Below are positions 22,980-35,000 of a DNA stretch of 64,000 nucleotides, piece by piece. The DNA is from Iris pallida (taxonomy: Eukaryota; Streptophyta; Magnoliopsida; Asparagales; Iridaceae). The stretch spans positions 2,879,102-2,943,101 of the forward strand of contig JANAVB010006999.1 in assembly GCA_029216955.1 (NCBI GenBank). The letters are read 5' to 3'. The notes beneath the pieces are model-generated. The model did not search any database and was not told the DNA's origin. It saw only the letters and a program-made list of their open reading frames with translations. The translations under genes and the position numbers were made by a program. How positions within the stretch are numbered: position 1 is the first letter of the stretch; every line of letters begins with the position of its first letter.

Positions 22980-23770
22980 ATGCAAGACAATAAAGTTTAA
23001 GAACTTGTCCCTTTACCAAAAGGCATGAAATCCATTGGTTGCAAATGGACATTTAGAACCAAGAAGAATTCGAAGGGTCATGTGGAGAAGTATAAAGTAT
23101 GTCTTGTAACTAGTGACTTTACTCAAAATTTTGGGATTGAATTTAAAGAGTTTTTCTCTTCGGTATCTTTGAAAAACTTTTTTAAAATAATCATAGCACA
23201 TGTTGCACATTTTGATCTTGAGTTACATCAAATGGATGTCAAAACGACGATTCTCAATGGTAATATTGACGAAAATATTTATATGGTGCAGCCAGAAAAC
23301 TTTGTGTCGAAAGATCCAAATAATATATGGTTTGCAAATTGACAAAATCCATTTATTGACTCAAGCAAGCTTCTCGTCAGTGGTACTATAAATTTCACTA
23401 AGTTGTTATCTCGTTTGGTTTTGAGGTTAACGTTGTTGAAGATTGTGTGTATCACAAATTTAGTGGGAAAAAATTATTTTTTTGGTTTTGTATGTTGATG
23501 ACATATTGCTTGCCAAAAATGATATAGGCATATTACATGACACTAAGAAATTTTTATCAAATAACTTTGAGATGAAAGATCTTGGTGACGCCTCTTTTGT
23601 ATTTGGATTTCAAATACACCGAGATCGTTCTCGAGGTATTCTTCGATTATCACAAAAGAGCTATATTGATAAAGTGCTTAAAAGATTTGGCATGCAAGAA
23701 TGCAAACTAGGTGATACCCTAGTCGCTAAAGGAGATAAGTTTAGTCTCAATCAGTGCCCTAAAGAATAGC
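22980..23770 (+). pseudogene. Copia reverse transcriptase remnant
   Basis: The frame 23025-23342 holds KSIGCKWTFRTKKNSKGHVE, then YKVCLVTSDFTQNFGIEFKE and LELHQMDVKTTILNGNIDEN, all standard copia RT blocks. After a break the frame 23482-23769 gives MVLYVDDILLAKNDIGIL, the YVDD active site, then the NNFEMKDLGDA block. A premature stop after WFAN (23340-23342) and a shift between the pieces kill it. Confidence 0.85.
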
Positions 23771-23989
23771 CTTGAAATTAAGAAAATACAATAGATTTTT
23801 CTTTCATGATCAGTTGTAGGGAGTCTAATGTATGCTCAAGTATGTATGCGTCAGGATATTGCGTACATATTAGGATGTTAGGTAGATATTTAAGCAAATA
23901 TGGATGGATCATTAGGTAGCAGCCAAACTACTTAAGTAATTAATAAAGAACAAGAAATTATATGCTCTTTGTAGGAGATTGGATAATTC

Positions 23990-24480
23990 TGGAGATCATA
24001 AGGTATTCCGACTCCGATTTTGTTGGATGCCAACACAGTAGGAGATCCACATCAGGTTATGCTGACTAATGGAGATATATTTTGGATGAGTGTCAAATAT
24101 GCACTCATAATTTCTTCTACCATGGCAGCAAGGTTTATAACATGCTATGGGGGCATCTATTCAGGGAATATGGTTGCAAAATTTTGTCATAAGGCTGCGC
24201 CTACAGTACGGTGTTGAAAGACCACTTAAATTATGGTGTGACAATAAATCAGCATTACTGTATTCCAATAACAACAGAAACTTGTATAAGTCAAGGATAT
24301 TGACATAAAGTTTCTAGTTGTGAAGGAAAGAATTCAGAATGGTTAAAGTGTCCATATAGCACATTATGACAAACTCTATTTTAGCGGATCCACTCACAAA
24401 AGAATTATCACCCAGGGTCTTTCATGAGCATACTGCTTATATGGGTGTTATCTCAATCAAGTATATGGCAATATAGTGGG
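23990..24480 (+). pseudogene. Copia RNase H remnant
   Basis: The frame 24020-24217 matches the copia RNase H segment (a degraded R-R-S-T-S-G-Y stretch, then SSTMAARFITCYGG). The following bases continue, in shifting frames, the D-N-K-S-A block near 24240 and a Leu-x-Lys-Glu-Leu end near 24395. It is broken by several stops. Confidence 0.7.
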
Positions 24481-24867
24481 AGTTTGTATTTTATGTATTT
24501 GGGTGCTATTTAGTTTTGGACACATTTATGTATTAAAGTTTTTGGATATTTATTTGATCAGATATATGAAAATTTAGTTCATTCTGTTTTCATTATGTTA
24601 AAGTATTAATTTCATTAAAGTTAAGGAGGACCAGTTGGAAATAGACATGTATTGATCACATTGCGTGTAATTTCCACGCTACGCATCCATGATTGATCTA
24701 TGTCGTTTAGCTATATTGGTATATGTGACCATTGATGGTTTAGTTACGCTATATGTGACGAAGGCCGCTTTGATCCTACGTTGATATGGTTAATGGACGA
24801 GATTGTCCGGATATACCCTAAGGATTAAGATAGTAATTTATGAGCTCACTAAGGTTAACACAATTAT

Positions 24868-26249
24868 TGAAATAACGTGTAGGCAACTCTAGAGGGGGTT
24901 GAATAGAGTTTGTGTCGATAATCACCAAATAAAAAGTTAACTCTATATCACCTCCACAAACAACTATCAAGATAGTAAATAAATCAGAGAGAAATGCGGA
25001 AGTAAGTAAAGATCAAGAAGAGCATACGCAAACACAGCAGTTTTAACCTGGTTTCCCTCGTGGAGGACTAGTCCAGGCCTGAGAACTCTAGCTCAGGATT
25101 AAATCCACTATTTGTGAAATAGTAGTTACACCCCGTGCCTTTTCTTCAGAAGAGCACGTCAACTTCTTACAGATTCGTAGTGACGAAACTTGGAATTGTC
25201 CAAGTGACTTTTCTTTCCCTCTTGCACACAACTTCTAGCTGATATCGCACTGAGCACCTTGGGCTAAGGAGAGTTGTGGCTTAGGAGATATGGAAGAATG
25301 AGGCTTGGAGTAGTAGAGCTTAGAAAGCTTGAATATTTGAAGGTAAGAGATGATTTGAAATGAAAGAATTCAAGCTCTATTTATACTACTCTGGGGAGGC
25401 AGAATTCGGCCAGAATTCTGCCCCAAGAATTCAAATTTTTGAACGTTGGACAGCTTGTAGCAAGCAGGCCCTAAAAATCAGGGTGCTGGAAATCAGAGGA
25501 CAGAGTTCGGCCCGAACTCTGTGTGGAGGCAGAGTTCGGCCCGAACTCTGTCTCCAGAAGACAGAATTGGTCCAATGGGCTTTTGGACTTTGTGGAGCTT
25601 GGGCTTGGTTCAGGAATTGGTCTGTTGTATGGTAGATCTTGGAGAGATATGTCTAGGGGTTGAGATGACTCAGTGCGACTCAACGTACACAATCTCCTAG
25701 ACTCAATAAATTGAAGATTACAGACTTGGAACAAATAGGAAAACTAAGAGCCCTTTTTATGAAGCCTTTCTTCTGATATTTGAGCAGTCCTGAAGACGTC
25801 TTTTTCCTTGACAGCAGTCGTCCGAAGATAAACAGATCTGGAAATCTGAATACCTTTCGGGGGCTTCGCCCCCGAACCTCCGACGGGGGGCGCTGCCCCC
25901 TCGACCCCGGTCAGCGGAATCCCCAATGCGAGGCCCCGGATAGGTCGCTAGGCGGTTCGGAGAAATCTCTTTGTATGACGCCGTCTTTGGTCCATCATTA
26001 ATTCTTCATTGCCTATGTCCTTCTTAGATCATGTTTGATCATGCTTACTGCATGTCTTCAAAATACATGTTAGGCAAGAAAAATATGTTGCAGTACAATC
26101 CAAGCATGTCAATATAATATAGGACAATTAGGACAAAGCTAAGTTTAAGTAGCAACATGATAGTGAGTATATGAATATTAGTGACATTATTCTGTTAAAC
26201 TTAACTGTTTAGCCATATTCAAAAACATGATGTAATCATTGGGCCAACA
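24868..26249 (-). mobile_element. Solo LTR, Sirevirus-like (minus)
   Basis: The target duplication ATTAT is perfect (24863-24867 and 26250-26254). Read on the minus strand the 1382-bp LTR starts TGTTGGCCCAATG at 26249 and ends CTACACGTTATTTCA at 24868. A TATA box (GTATAAATAG, about 25377-25387) lies mid-LTR. Three 21-bp palindromes of the type CAGAGTTCGGCCCGAACTCTG sit at 25400-25420, 25501-25521 and 25530-25550. A GC-rich island with two more palindromes lies at 25859-25900. Repeated palindromes and a CpG-rich patch are known traits of Sirevirus LTRs. There is no internal region, so it arose by LTR-LTR recombination. Confidence 0.85.
25400..25550. repeat. Three 21-bp palindromes in solo LTR
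   Basis: Copies lie at 25400-25420 (CAGAATTCGGCCAGAATTCTG type), 25501-25521 and 25530-25550 (CAGAGTTCGGCCCGAACTCTG type), upstream of the TATA box in the minus orientation. All are near-perfect inverted repeats around a central GGCC-like core. Confidence 0.9.
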
Positions 26250-26283
26250 ATTATAAGGTTACATATGTGGCCCAGTGGAAGAT

Positions 26284-26755
26284 TGTTGGAATTATTCAAT
26301 AATTAAGGGGCCACACATGTAAAATTAATTATGTTTAGGCTATCTAAATAATTAAGCCAAATTAAAGTAGTTTATTTGGAAATTGGCTTAAGGGTATAAT
26401 TGTCATGGAATTAATGTGTAGATACCGGAGATAATTCTAATTTGATGAGAGGCCAAATTAGAAATGTCAAAACATATAAATATATGTGTTCATTAGGGTT
26501 ATGGTCCCCAACATATACGGCCACCAAAAGAGAGGGTTTTTTTCTCTTCTGCATCCCCATCAACAGAAAGAGAGGGACAAAGGATTCAGATTCTTCTTTG
26601 TCATTAAGGGTCGTAGCAAGTTGGAAGATCGAACCCAATAAAGAGACGTTCGCTTCAAGATCCATCAAGCCTAGCAATGGATTCAGGTACGCTTCCACAA
26701 TTTAATTTATGTTCTTCATCTCATGAATCGACAGGGCTCAATAAAATTTTGAACA
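26284..26755 (+). repeat. 3' LTR of copia 19483
   Basis: This is the second LTR copy (472 bp), preceded by the purine-rich AGTGGAAGAT and followed by the CTCAT duplication. Confidence 0.9.
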
Positions 26756-26760
26756 CTCAT

Positions 26761-27198
26761 TTATCCTCCTAATGGTGCAAAGCACTCTTGCCACCTTTCT
26801 CTTTTATGTTATTTATCAACTAGTATGCATCAACCTTTTATAAACTCTTGCATGAATTAGAATTACTATATATTGAAAATATGGAAGCCTAATACATATA
26901 AAAAATCCATTATATATATATATATATATATATATATCAATTATATATTTAATGGATATCCAATCATAATTGGTTTGCTATAAATTGGAAGTCCAATTAT
27001 CTGGAAAGTCAATATATGAAAGATACAATCATAAATATATGATCAAAGTCAAAGATGGAAATCCAATCATATGTTTGCTAACCATATATGTTATATATAT
27101 GGTGATCGATGCACTCCCGAGCTTCTCCGACACACGGATGTCGCTCGTCGCACTCCGGAGGTTCTCCACATATGTTGGGACTCCCACCCACTCCAATA
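26761..27198 (-). mobile_element. Copia LTR (minus), 5' part after interruption
   Basis: This continues the LTR of 19120-19482. The reverse complement of 27080-27198 matches 50102-50215, including the GGAGTGCGACGAGCG and TCCGTGTGTCGGAGAAGCTC blocks. The outer edge reads TATTGGAGTGGG instead of TGTTGGAGTGGG. A (TA)n tract lies at 26908-26938. No matching target duplication was found next to 19120, so the element is probably truncated. Confidence 0.75.
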
Positions 27199-27347
27199 AA
27201 TCTTTCCTTTCACAACTAGGTGGAGGAACTCGTCATCCCGATGATTCACTGCAGTACTCATCTTCCCCCTTGGTAGAACGTTCATGAGCATGTTCGCTCC
27301 ATTGACATAAGTTTTGATGATAAAACTCTTTTTGGGTGTGTAATTAT
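27199..27347 (+). other. Tail of a degraded gypsy interior
   Basis: TTTTGATGATAAAAC and TTATG just before the LTR start at 27348 match the sequence before the LTR at 12898 (GATGATGAAAC, TTATG). Nothing is coding. Confidence 0.35.
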
Positions 27348-28845
27348 GTAGTGCCCTGATGCTCGGGGCTCACTATGTAATACCTGCGGCTTGTTGACTT
27401 CGTCTCGACTGAGTAATTGAGGAAACCTTTGTGGTATTGTTGGATCAAGGACGAAATGCATGGAACCTTTCCAACTGATGGATCGACTTCTATTGAAATG
27501 AGTCCAATAGTTTCTGTTGGATATTTTCTTTCGCTGCTTGATTTTAGTAAATACATTTTTCTTGTTGGTTTTCGATGACTGGTTCTCATTGTTCGCTTTT
27601 TTCGCATTTAGCATTAATTCTGAATCTTAAGAGAAAGATCTAAATTGAAGTATAGTAATCAAGTGTTGGTGCCAATGTAAGATGCATAGGAGGAGCGTGA
27701 TCGGTGCGTGAAATCCCTCCTTCTCTCGAATAAGATTTAATCTTGGTGAGTTGCTTTGACCAGGCTACCATTTATCTCCACGTCTTAACAAAATATCTTT
27801 AGTCCAGTCTTTTGTTACGTCCCTGTGATCAACGATACCATAATATCAAAAGATAAGAGAGGATAAATGAAAATGATCACTTGCTAGATTATAGAACTGC
27901 TGTTTTACTTGCTTAGTATGATTGTTTGCATGGTTTCATAAAGTATGCTTTACACAAGATATGTTATAGAAAATCTTAATTTGTTTGATATCGGATCGAT
28001 ATGAAAGAATAGAACTATGACTCTATCGAAGAGAATTATCGAAATCAGATGCTTGTTGTTCACTATGCAATAAAATATTTTTATCTGATAGAATTCATTT
28101 TATACATTGGTCTAGGACAACTTGTGCAAAAGATATATTCTCTCGATTGTTTCCTGGGACACTGAGAGTCGCTCGGCCTAGGAGAGATTGGGCACCCTGA
28201 GGTATGAAAGCTCGCGATTAGGAGGGTGTTATGTCTATCAGTGAGATGAGCTTGTATGTTCCAACTGATGATCATAGAAAATGACCCATGGACCACCATG
28301 CATGCATATAGTGATATTTATTACAAACCTAACATTAAATGCAAAGACGGATCGTAAGTATTATTTAATATATAAAAATTGTGTCGATCCTTGTCTTGTG
28401 CAGGGATACATCGTCGGCCGTAGGTAAGATTTATATTATAAGTGATTATATTTTACTGTTATGTTCTGATTATGAATTGCTTAAAAAGAATCTAGACAAG
28501 TAGAAGGATCACATAATAATAGATGTTAGCTTCACTGTCTACTTAGTACAGATTTATGTGAGTTTGGCCATAGCTGCTCACCAGTACGTGTTATGTACTT
28601 ACCCATATTGTAGGCACCATTTCAGGTAAGCACGAGACATGAGGATTCTAGGTAAGGCGCTAAAGCTCGTCTAGCCAATTGGAGCTTGTTCGATCACTTC
28701 GAAGCTGTTTTCATTTTCAAGTCTAGTAGTCTCCTTTGAAGGTGTCTTTACTTTGGTTTATGTAATAAAATGATATAATGTATAAGCATTGTGGCTATTT
28801 TTAAAAGAGTTTTAAATGAAAGATGTAAACCAGTCAGGACGTTTT
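27348..28845 (+). mobile_element. Gypsy LTR fragment starting TGTAGTGCCC
   Basis: It starts TGTAGTGCCCTGATGCTCGG and shares blocks with 12898-13885, including one near 28110-28210. It is cut at 28845 by insertion of the Tat element and probably resumes at 43203. Minus-strand frames at 27282-27614 and 28081-28299 are not recognisable. Confidence 0.45.
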
Positions 28846-29987
28846 TGTAGGATGTGGAAAATTATGACACGCTGTCATTTTAATCCTTACGCTCAAGGCC
28901 AAACGCTTATCAAAAGTCATACGCTTAGTGGATATTTTATTATTTCTTCTTAAAGTGGCAGCACAGCATATATTAAATAAAGAATGAATCTGACGTCTCG
29001 TCTTTTCGTGCAAAGATAGTTGTCATGAAAAGAGCAACCGTCGTATATGTATTCGAAGAGTTGGTTTTGTCTTTTACGAGGACAGCTCAGCAGATCATTA
29101 ATGCAAAGCCATCATTACTGTCAGTTTTGACAGTCTGTCAGCCGTCATATCTGCAGTCACGACGCTCGAGAAAATCTTTTGACAGTTATTTGAAGATATG
29201 GCTTATCAGAGAAGATTGATGATGGCCACGTGGCTATTTCTTCAGTGAGCGTATGAAGTCTATACGACTCCTTCCTTCTTCAGTGAGCGTATGAAGTCTA
29301 TACGACTCCTTCCTTCTTCAGTGAGCGTATGAAGTCTATATGACTCCTTCCTTCTTCAGTGAGCGTATGAAGTCTATACGACTCCTTCCTTCTTCAGTGA
29401 GCGTATGAAGTCTATACGACTCCTTCCTCATCAAGTGAGCGTACGACTCCTTTCTTCTCCAGTAAGCGTATCAGCTTTATTTTGTTTCTACATCATCCAA
29501 GTCAGCGTATAACTCTCCTTCAACGAGGCAGCGTTTTACAGCAACCATATCCAGGATAACAGTCAATACACGTTCTCACGTGTCCTGTACCAGTTATCCA
29601 CTTCTCTAGAAGTTATGCAACGTGGCATCCAGGCCATCAATCTCTCCTGAACATGCTCCACTACTTTCAACCGCACGCTAATGTGTCTCCATCAGAATTC
29701 GCCACGCGTCCCTGCAGTTATGCACACATCAAGTAACTACCTGAGCGTATGCTTAAGGACAGTTATCCTGAACTCTATAAAAAAGAGTTTCTTCATCTTC
29801 ATCAGACACTACAGACAATTTCAGAGAGAACAGAGAGATTGCCCAGTTGCTGTCCAAGTTCTTCAAAGTTCGAGTATTCTTCATCGCATCGTCCAAGGGA
29901 TAAAGTAATCGTCTTCTAGATTAGATTCCTACAGTTGTAATTTTCTCAGATACAAAATAAATAAAGTGAATTTATTTATGGAAAACA
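28846..29987 (+). repeat. 5' LTR of Tat element (1142 bp)
   Basis: It runs from TGTAGGATGTGG to GGAAAACA. It contains five 38-bp tandem units (29243-29432, CAGTGAGCGTATGAAGTCTA type), a TATA-like CTCTATAAAAAAG near 29772, and an AATAAATAAAG signal near 29957. Confidence 0.93.
29243..29432 (+). repeat. Five 38-bp tandem units in 5' LTR U3
   Basis: Units start at 29243, 29281, 29319, 29357 and 29395. The 3' LTR has only three (42533, 42571, 42609). The AGCGTATGA core recurs singly elsewhere in the LTR, in the gag coding region (AGCGTATGAC, AGCGTACGC) and in the tail. Confidence 0.92.
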
Positions 29988-31738
29988 AATTGGCGACTCT
30001 GCTGGGGAAAGCTGTCTCCTCCAATGAGATAGCAACAACTCAATGCGATACTTCGTCGATCGGCTTGACGAAGAAGACGATGGTTGTACAATTCGACCAA
30101 TCGGCTTATGAAGAAATGCTCAAGGCGAAGGAGGGCCGCACTGCTTCCTCCGCTCTTCCTGCTGCCAAGAAGAAGGGACACTCCGTCTATGTCCCTAAGT
30201 CTTCTGCAGCAGTCCGAGACGCTTCTGTCACTTCTCATGCTGACAAGAACACGTCTTCAACTTCCATGAAGCACACTTCGGCTTCTCGGAACACGGCAAC
30301 AGTGGCTTCTCCTAGTCATACTGACAAAGTTGGTTCTTTAACCAAGTCAGCGTGTACAAGGAAAACCATCTCTGGACATGTCAAGGTCCCTTCTCCCTCT
30401 ATTCTTACGACAGCAGTCGGCTCTTTAGCCATTGATGACTCTGAGCGTATGGCATTCAAAGGGCAGCGTACGGCAAAGGCAGCGTACAAAAGCCAACATC
30501 AGGTAGCGTACGCTGAGCCAAAGCCAGTGTATGCTAATAAAAAGGCAGCGTATGACCAGAAGTCCAAACTGAAGTCAGCGTATGCTAACAAATACAGTCC
30601 TTTGACTGTTTCTCAAAATCAGATTGGGGGTTCTCTTCCACAGAACATACAAATGATTCCCCCTCAACTTGCACATCTTGTGCCAACCAAGGAGAAAGAC
30701 TCTTTAGTCAACTCCTCTACTCCTAAGGTCTTTACCTCTGGAGTTAATTTGACTAGTACTCTTACTAGATCAAACAATGGAAAACGCCTTTTGGCTAATT
30801 CTTCCAAAGATGGATTATTACCGACTCCTAGTCGGAATAATACTCATCTTCCTTCTCTCAAAATTTCTCGGTCTGAGAAAGGCAAATTACAAGTATCCAA
30901 GACTGATATCAAAGTCAAATCTCCTACGGATCTTCGTAATAAGCTTAATCAGAATCGGTTCGGTTCCACTGAGACAAGTATATTAGACCCTGATGTAGAA
31001 TATGCCAAGAACTATGTGGCTCAAATTAATCAGTCTTTATACACTCAGGAACCAAGAAGACAGAAGAACAAAAGACAAGTTTCTACACAGAAATTATCTT
31101 CAAATACTTCCCAATCTGTTCCTACAGATCTTCGGGAATATTTGCAAAATAAACAGAGAATTGACACTCCATCAGGCTATGATATTGCTCATATTTGCCA
31201 TGAAAAACATGGTTGCAACTTCCAACCTCGAGTTGTAATTCAATGTTGTTGTTCACCAAAAAGACAATCTATTTTCGAACGGATTCAATATGAACCAATG
31301 TTGGATGAAGATGAACCTCTTTATGCTTCTGTCAACATGACTTCCAGAAATATTGGGGGTAGCATACGGTCTGATGCTATATCAGACTCTGAAGATGGTG
31401 TTTATCTCGGCACTCGATCCAGGACCGGAGCCTTGACTAGAGCCTCTTCTTCTTCTCATCCAAGTGGTAATCTGGAGATCACAGAAGACTTCCTTGGAGA
31501 GTCCAATTTTCCAGTATTGACTCCTGTAAAAAGCCCTGGGAAAGATATTGATTCACACAGTGATGATTCAGAACAGACTATTTCATCATTTATTCCTCGA
31601 ATGATTACCACTTATATGGCAGAGGGCGATCATGAACCCTCAACTAACACCGAAGCTCACGAACAAAGGATTTCTTCCTTAGAACAACAGTTGCGAGCTA
31701 TGGCAGATACGTTGAATGCTATGCACACTCTTATGTAA
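29966..31738 (+). pseudogene. Tat gag N-terminal region
   Basis: The open frame of 590 codons runs through the LTR end and primer site, so the first ATG is not the likely start. ATG 30080 (MVVQFDQSAYEEMLKAKEGR) is a better candidate. The protein is Ser/Thr/Lys-rich, with repeated AYA/VYA-N-K stretches around 30480-30600 (translated AGCGTA repeats), a Cys/His-poor middle, a short C-C-C patch near 31245, and a coiled coil at the end (HEQRISSLEQQLRAMADTLN). It stops at TAA 31736-31738, probably from CAA, with open sequence continuing to about 31870, where a frameshift leads into the next frame. Confidence 0.75.
29991..30008 (+). other. Primer binding site (tRNA-Arg type)
   Basis: TGGCGACTCTGCTGGGGA lies three bases after the 5' LTR. 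The assignment to tRNA-Arg follows from known Ogre/Tat elements. Confidence 0.8.
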
Positions 31739-32016
31739 TCTCAGCATCAAACTCAGCAAGTCCAACAGACAGCTCCTCCAGTTATATTAAATACTCCTGT
31801 TGTTCCAAACCCGGAACCCTCTACTATTCCGGGGGTACAATCTAATGTTCCTGAACAACCCACTCCAAGTCAGCTGGAGCTGGGGGTGGTACATATGCTG
31901 CAGTCCCTCCTCCTAATTACACTCAACAAGTTACAACTCCCCAATCTTCTGGAATTGTTTCTGAAGAGTTAAAGAATCTCCGAACTCAATTCGAGGCATT
32001 CAAACAAAAGGATGGT

Positions 32017-35000
32017 TTGCAAAGGTTAGGTATCAAGCAACCTTACCCGATAGAATGGAAGCAGGTATCGTATCCACCAAAATACAAACCTCCGACCATC
32101 TCTTTCTATGATGGGACAACCTCCCCAAGTCAGTTCATTAATCATTTTGAAGTAATGACTGATCAACTGCAACCAAGTGACGCCCTCCTTACTCGGGTGT
32201 TCATTGGATGTCTCAAAGGAACGGCTTATGAATGGTATAGAAGTCTCCCTGATGGGTGCATTACCTCATTTGCCGGTTTCAAGCAAATGTTTCTTGAACG
32301 ATTCTATGAAGGGCTCAACGACATGACCATGTCAGCCCTCATAAGAATTAAACAGAAAAATAACGAAACCACCGAGGACTTCATTGAAAGATTCAGAAGA
32401 GAAGCCCTCAAAATGCCTCTCGGAACTCCCGATGCTGTTACCATCGACACTTGCAAGTCGAATCTTTTACCAATTATCAGCATGTGGACAGGGTCCACTC
32501 AGTTCCAAGATTGGCCTTCTTTTATTGTCAGTGCCAAGGCTGCCGAGGTCAGTGCTGAGACCTTCAAGGGTCTGGGGGTACAAATGGCTCCCAAAGAATC
32601 AAATCAGAGTGCTAGCAATAGTACTCGACCCAACAATCGCAAAGGGAAAGAAGCTCTTGAAGTCAATCTCCAAAACAGTAGTCAAGAGGTAAAGACTACC
32701 CAAGCTACTCCAGCTCCAACAAATCAACAACAGAGATCTCCTCGGCCGAAGGAAGAATATTCTTTCGACGATGATGATGTTCAGGGTATCTTTGAATGCT
32801 TACTCAAAGGTAATAAGATTCAATTGCCAGAAATTAAAAAGCCTGATGAAGCCAATAAGACAGATCATCCAAAATACTGTCCATATCATAGAATGCTGGG
32901 TCATACAATCCGGTCTTGCTATGTATTAAAAGGGAAGATTCAAGAGATGATTAAATCAGGAGCTGTGACATTAACACCCAAAGACAAAACAGTAACAGCA
33001 AATGTAATTTCAATACAGTTCGGTGACTTCCCTCTCTTAATGGTGGAAAGTGGGATTGTTCCTATCCCTAAAGCAACTCTCGAAGTTATAAACATCCCAC
33101 CAGCACAGAATGACGGACTTGTTCCTGTCACAACTAAGAAGGGAGAGATCATGTGGATTCACCCGGATTTAATGACGAAGTTTGAAACGTCTTCCTCTTC
33201 TCCTCGGAAGATTTCCTCATCTAAAAAGAAGCTCGGAAAGACTAAGTCATGCAATGTGACTTCTAGTTTCACACCCGATTTTTATCTAACCTCTACTTTC
33301 ATCTCAGCAGGAAATTCACTCCCTACGGAGATAAAATCTGTACCTCAATTTGAAGATAGGTACAAACCTGCTTTTCATTTATACAGTTCACAATCTCGTG
33401 AATTGATGGCGAAGATGGGTTATGATCTAGCCACTGCTCCGGGTTTGAACTCAGACAAGGGACTCCGAGCACCTTTAGCCATCACTATGAGACATAATCA
33501 ATCTCGTGTTGGCCTTGGTTTCTGGAATGAAGCTCTCATCAAACATAAAAGAACCAAGAGCAAAATAAAGAATTGCAGCATGGTTTCCATAGACCTTGAA
33601 CCAGAATCTGAAGTTGAAGTTCATGCTGAAACTCGGTCAGGAAAAGTATATCTGAAAGATTATGCTGAAGTTCTTGAAGAAACTTCTGAAGTCCCTTCGG
33701 TTACAGCTTCAACTCCAGTCTCTACTGAAGAGCCTTTAAATGTTCCTGTTGAGACAGTTCCTTCTAAACCAACAGCAGCTGACAAAGGCAAACAACAAGT
33801 CCGCTTCGACAAACTATTGAAGAAGTCATCTCCTACAGGACTTGAAAAGCCTTATAATTTTGATATATTGGCTCAACTAGCTAATACCCCAGCTAAATTA
33901 TCAATCTTCGAGCTCTTACGCCTCTCTAAAGAGACTCGAGAAACTTTAAGTGAAGCACTGCTGCAAGCAGAAACCTGCTTAACTCTTCTCAAGAAATTAG
34001 AAACAGAACCTGTTTCACATTGCCATAATGTATTGGAATTTATTCCAAACATTACCTTTACGCAGGACGATATGCTGCTAGAGGATAATCGACATGACCG
34101 TCCTTTATATCATACAGGATATATTGATTCTATGAAGGTTGATCGTCTCCTGATTGATCCAGGATCTGCTCTCAGTATTATGCCAAAAGCTATGCTAGAC
34201 GCACTGAAGATACCTGTACAAAGTCTTTCCAGCACTATCACTACCATCTTGGGATTTAATCAAGGAAAAAGTGAGCCTTTGGGCAAGATTCGTCTCAAAT
34301 TTCAAATAGGCGATCTTCGCACTAAAGTTACTTTTTACATCATCGACAATCATGGATGCTCATACAATGCTCTGTTGGGAAGACCATTCTTGCATGAACA
34401 TAATGTCGTTCCTTCGACCCTTCATCAGTGTTTCAAATATGTTGATGATAATGGAGAAGTTCAAAAGGAAGTTGCGGATCTCTATCCATTCAAAGGAGTT
34501 GAAGCTTACTTCAATGACGCTCGCATGTACAAAGATGAATACTCAAAAGTCTTGCAAGCTATGGATAATGATGATGAGATAGCAAAAGTTGGCACTTTTG
34601 TTATTCCTGTAAAAGGGCGTATCACTCCTCCGCAGTCTGTTAGATCATCCGAAGAAGGCTCACTGATAATTCCTGTCAGTGGACGTATTACTTCATCACC
34701 TGCTCAGGCTTCACAAGGTTCACTGATAATTCCTGTCAGTGGACGTACTACTGTACCGTCTTCCCAAGCTCCACAAGGCTCACTGATAATTCCTGTCAGT
34801 GGACGTACTACTCCCCCTCCACCTTCTCAGGCTAGATCAGATACTCTAGTCATTCCAGTCAGTGGACGTACTACTTATTCACGATCTTCTTCAAGGGAGC
34901 TCACCTCTTCTGAGCCTTTTGTTATCGATCTTAATCGAAACAAAACTTCTGATCGCTCTTCCTCTCACCCTTTTGTCATTAATTTGACTAAGTCTGATAA

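Larger units (their letters stand above)
19483..26755 (+). mobile_element. Complete decayed Ty1-copia element
   Basis: LTRs at 19483-19958 (476 bp) and 26284-26755 (472 bp) start TGTTGGAATTATTC and end AACA. The target duplication CTCAT is perfect (19478-19482 and 26756-26760). The primer site TGGTATCAGAGCC is at 19961. The remains of protease/pre-integrase, reverse transcriptase and RNase H lie in copia order. It is nested in the minus-strand copia LTR and itself carries a solo LTR at 24868-26249. Confidence 0.92.

Noticed and set aside
29215..29440. Possible CRISPR-like direct repeats in the Tat LTR
   Set aside because: The 38-bp units are head-to-tail without unique spacers, and the sequence is a plant LTR. 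It is an LTR tandem repeat.
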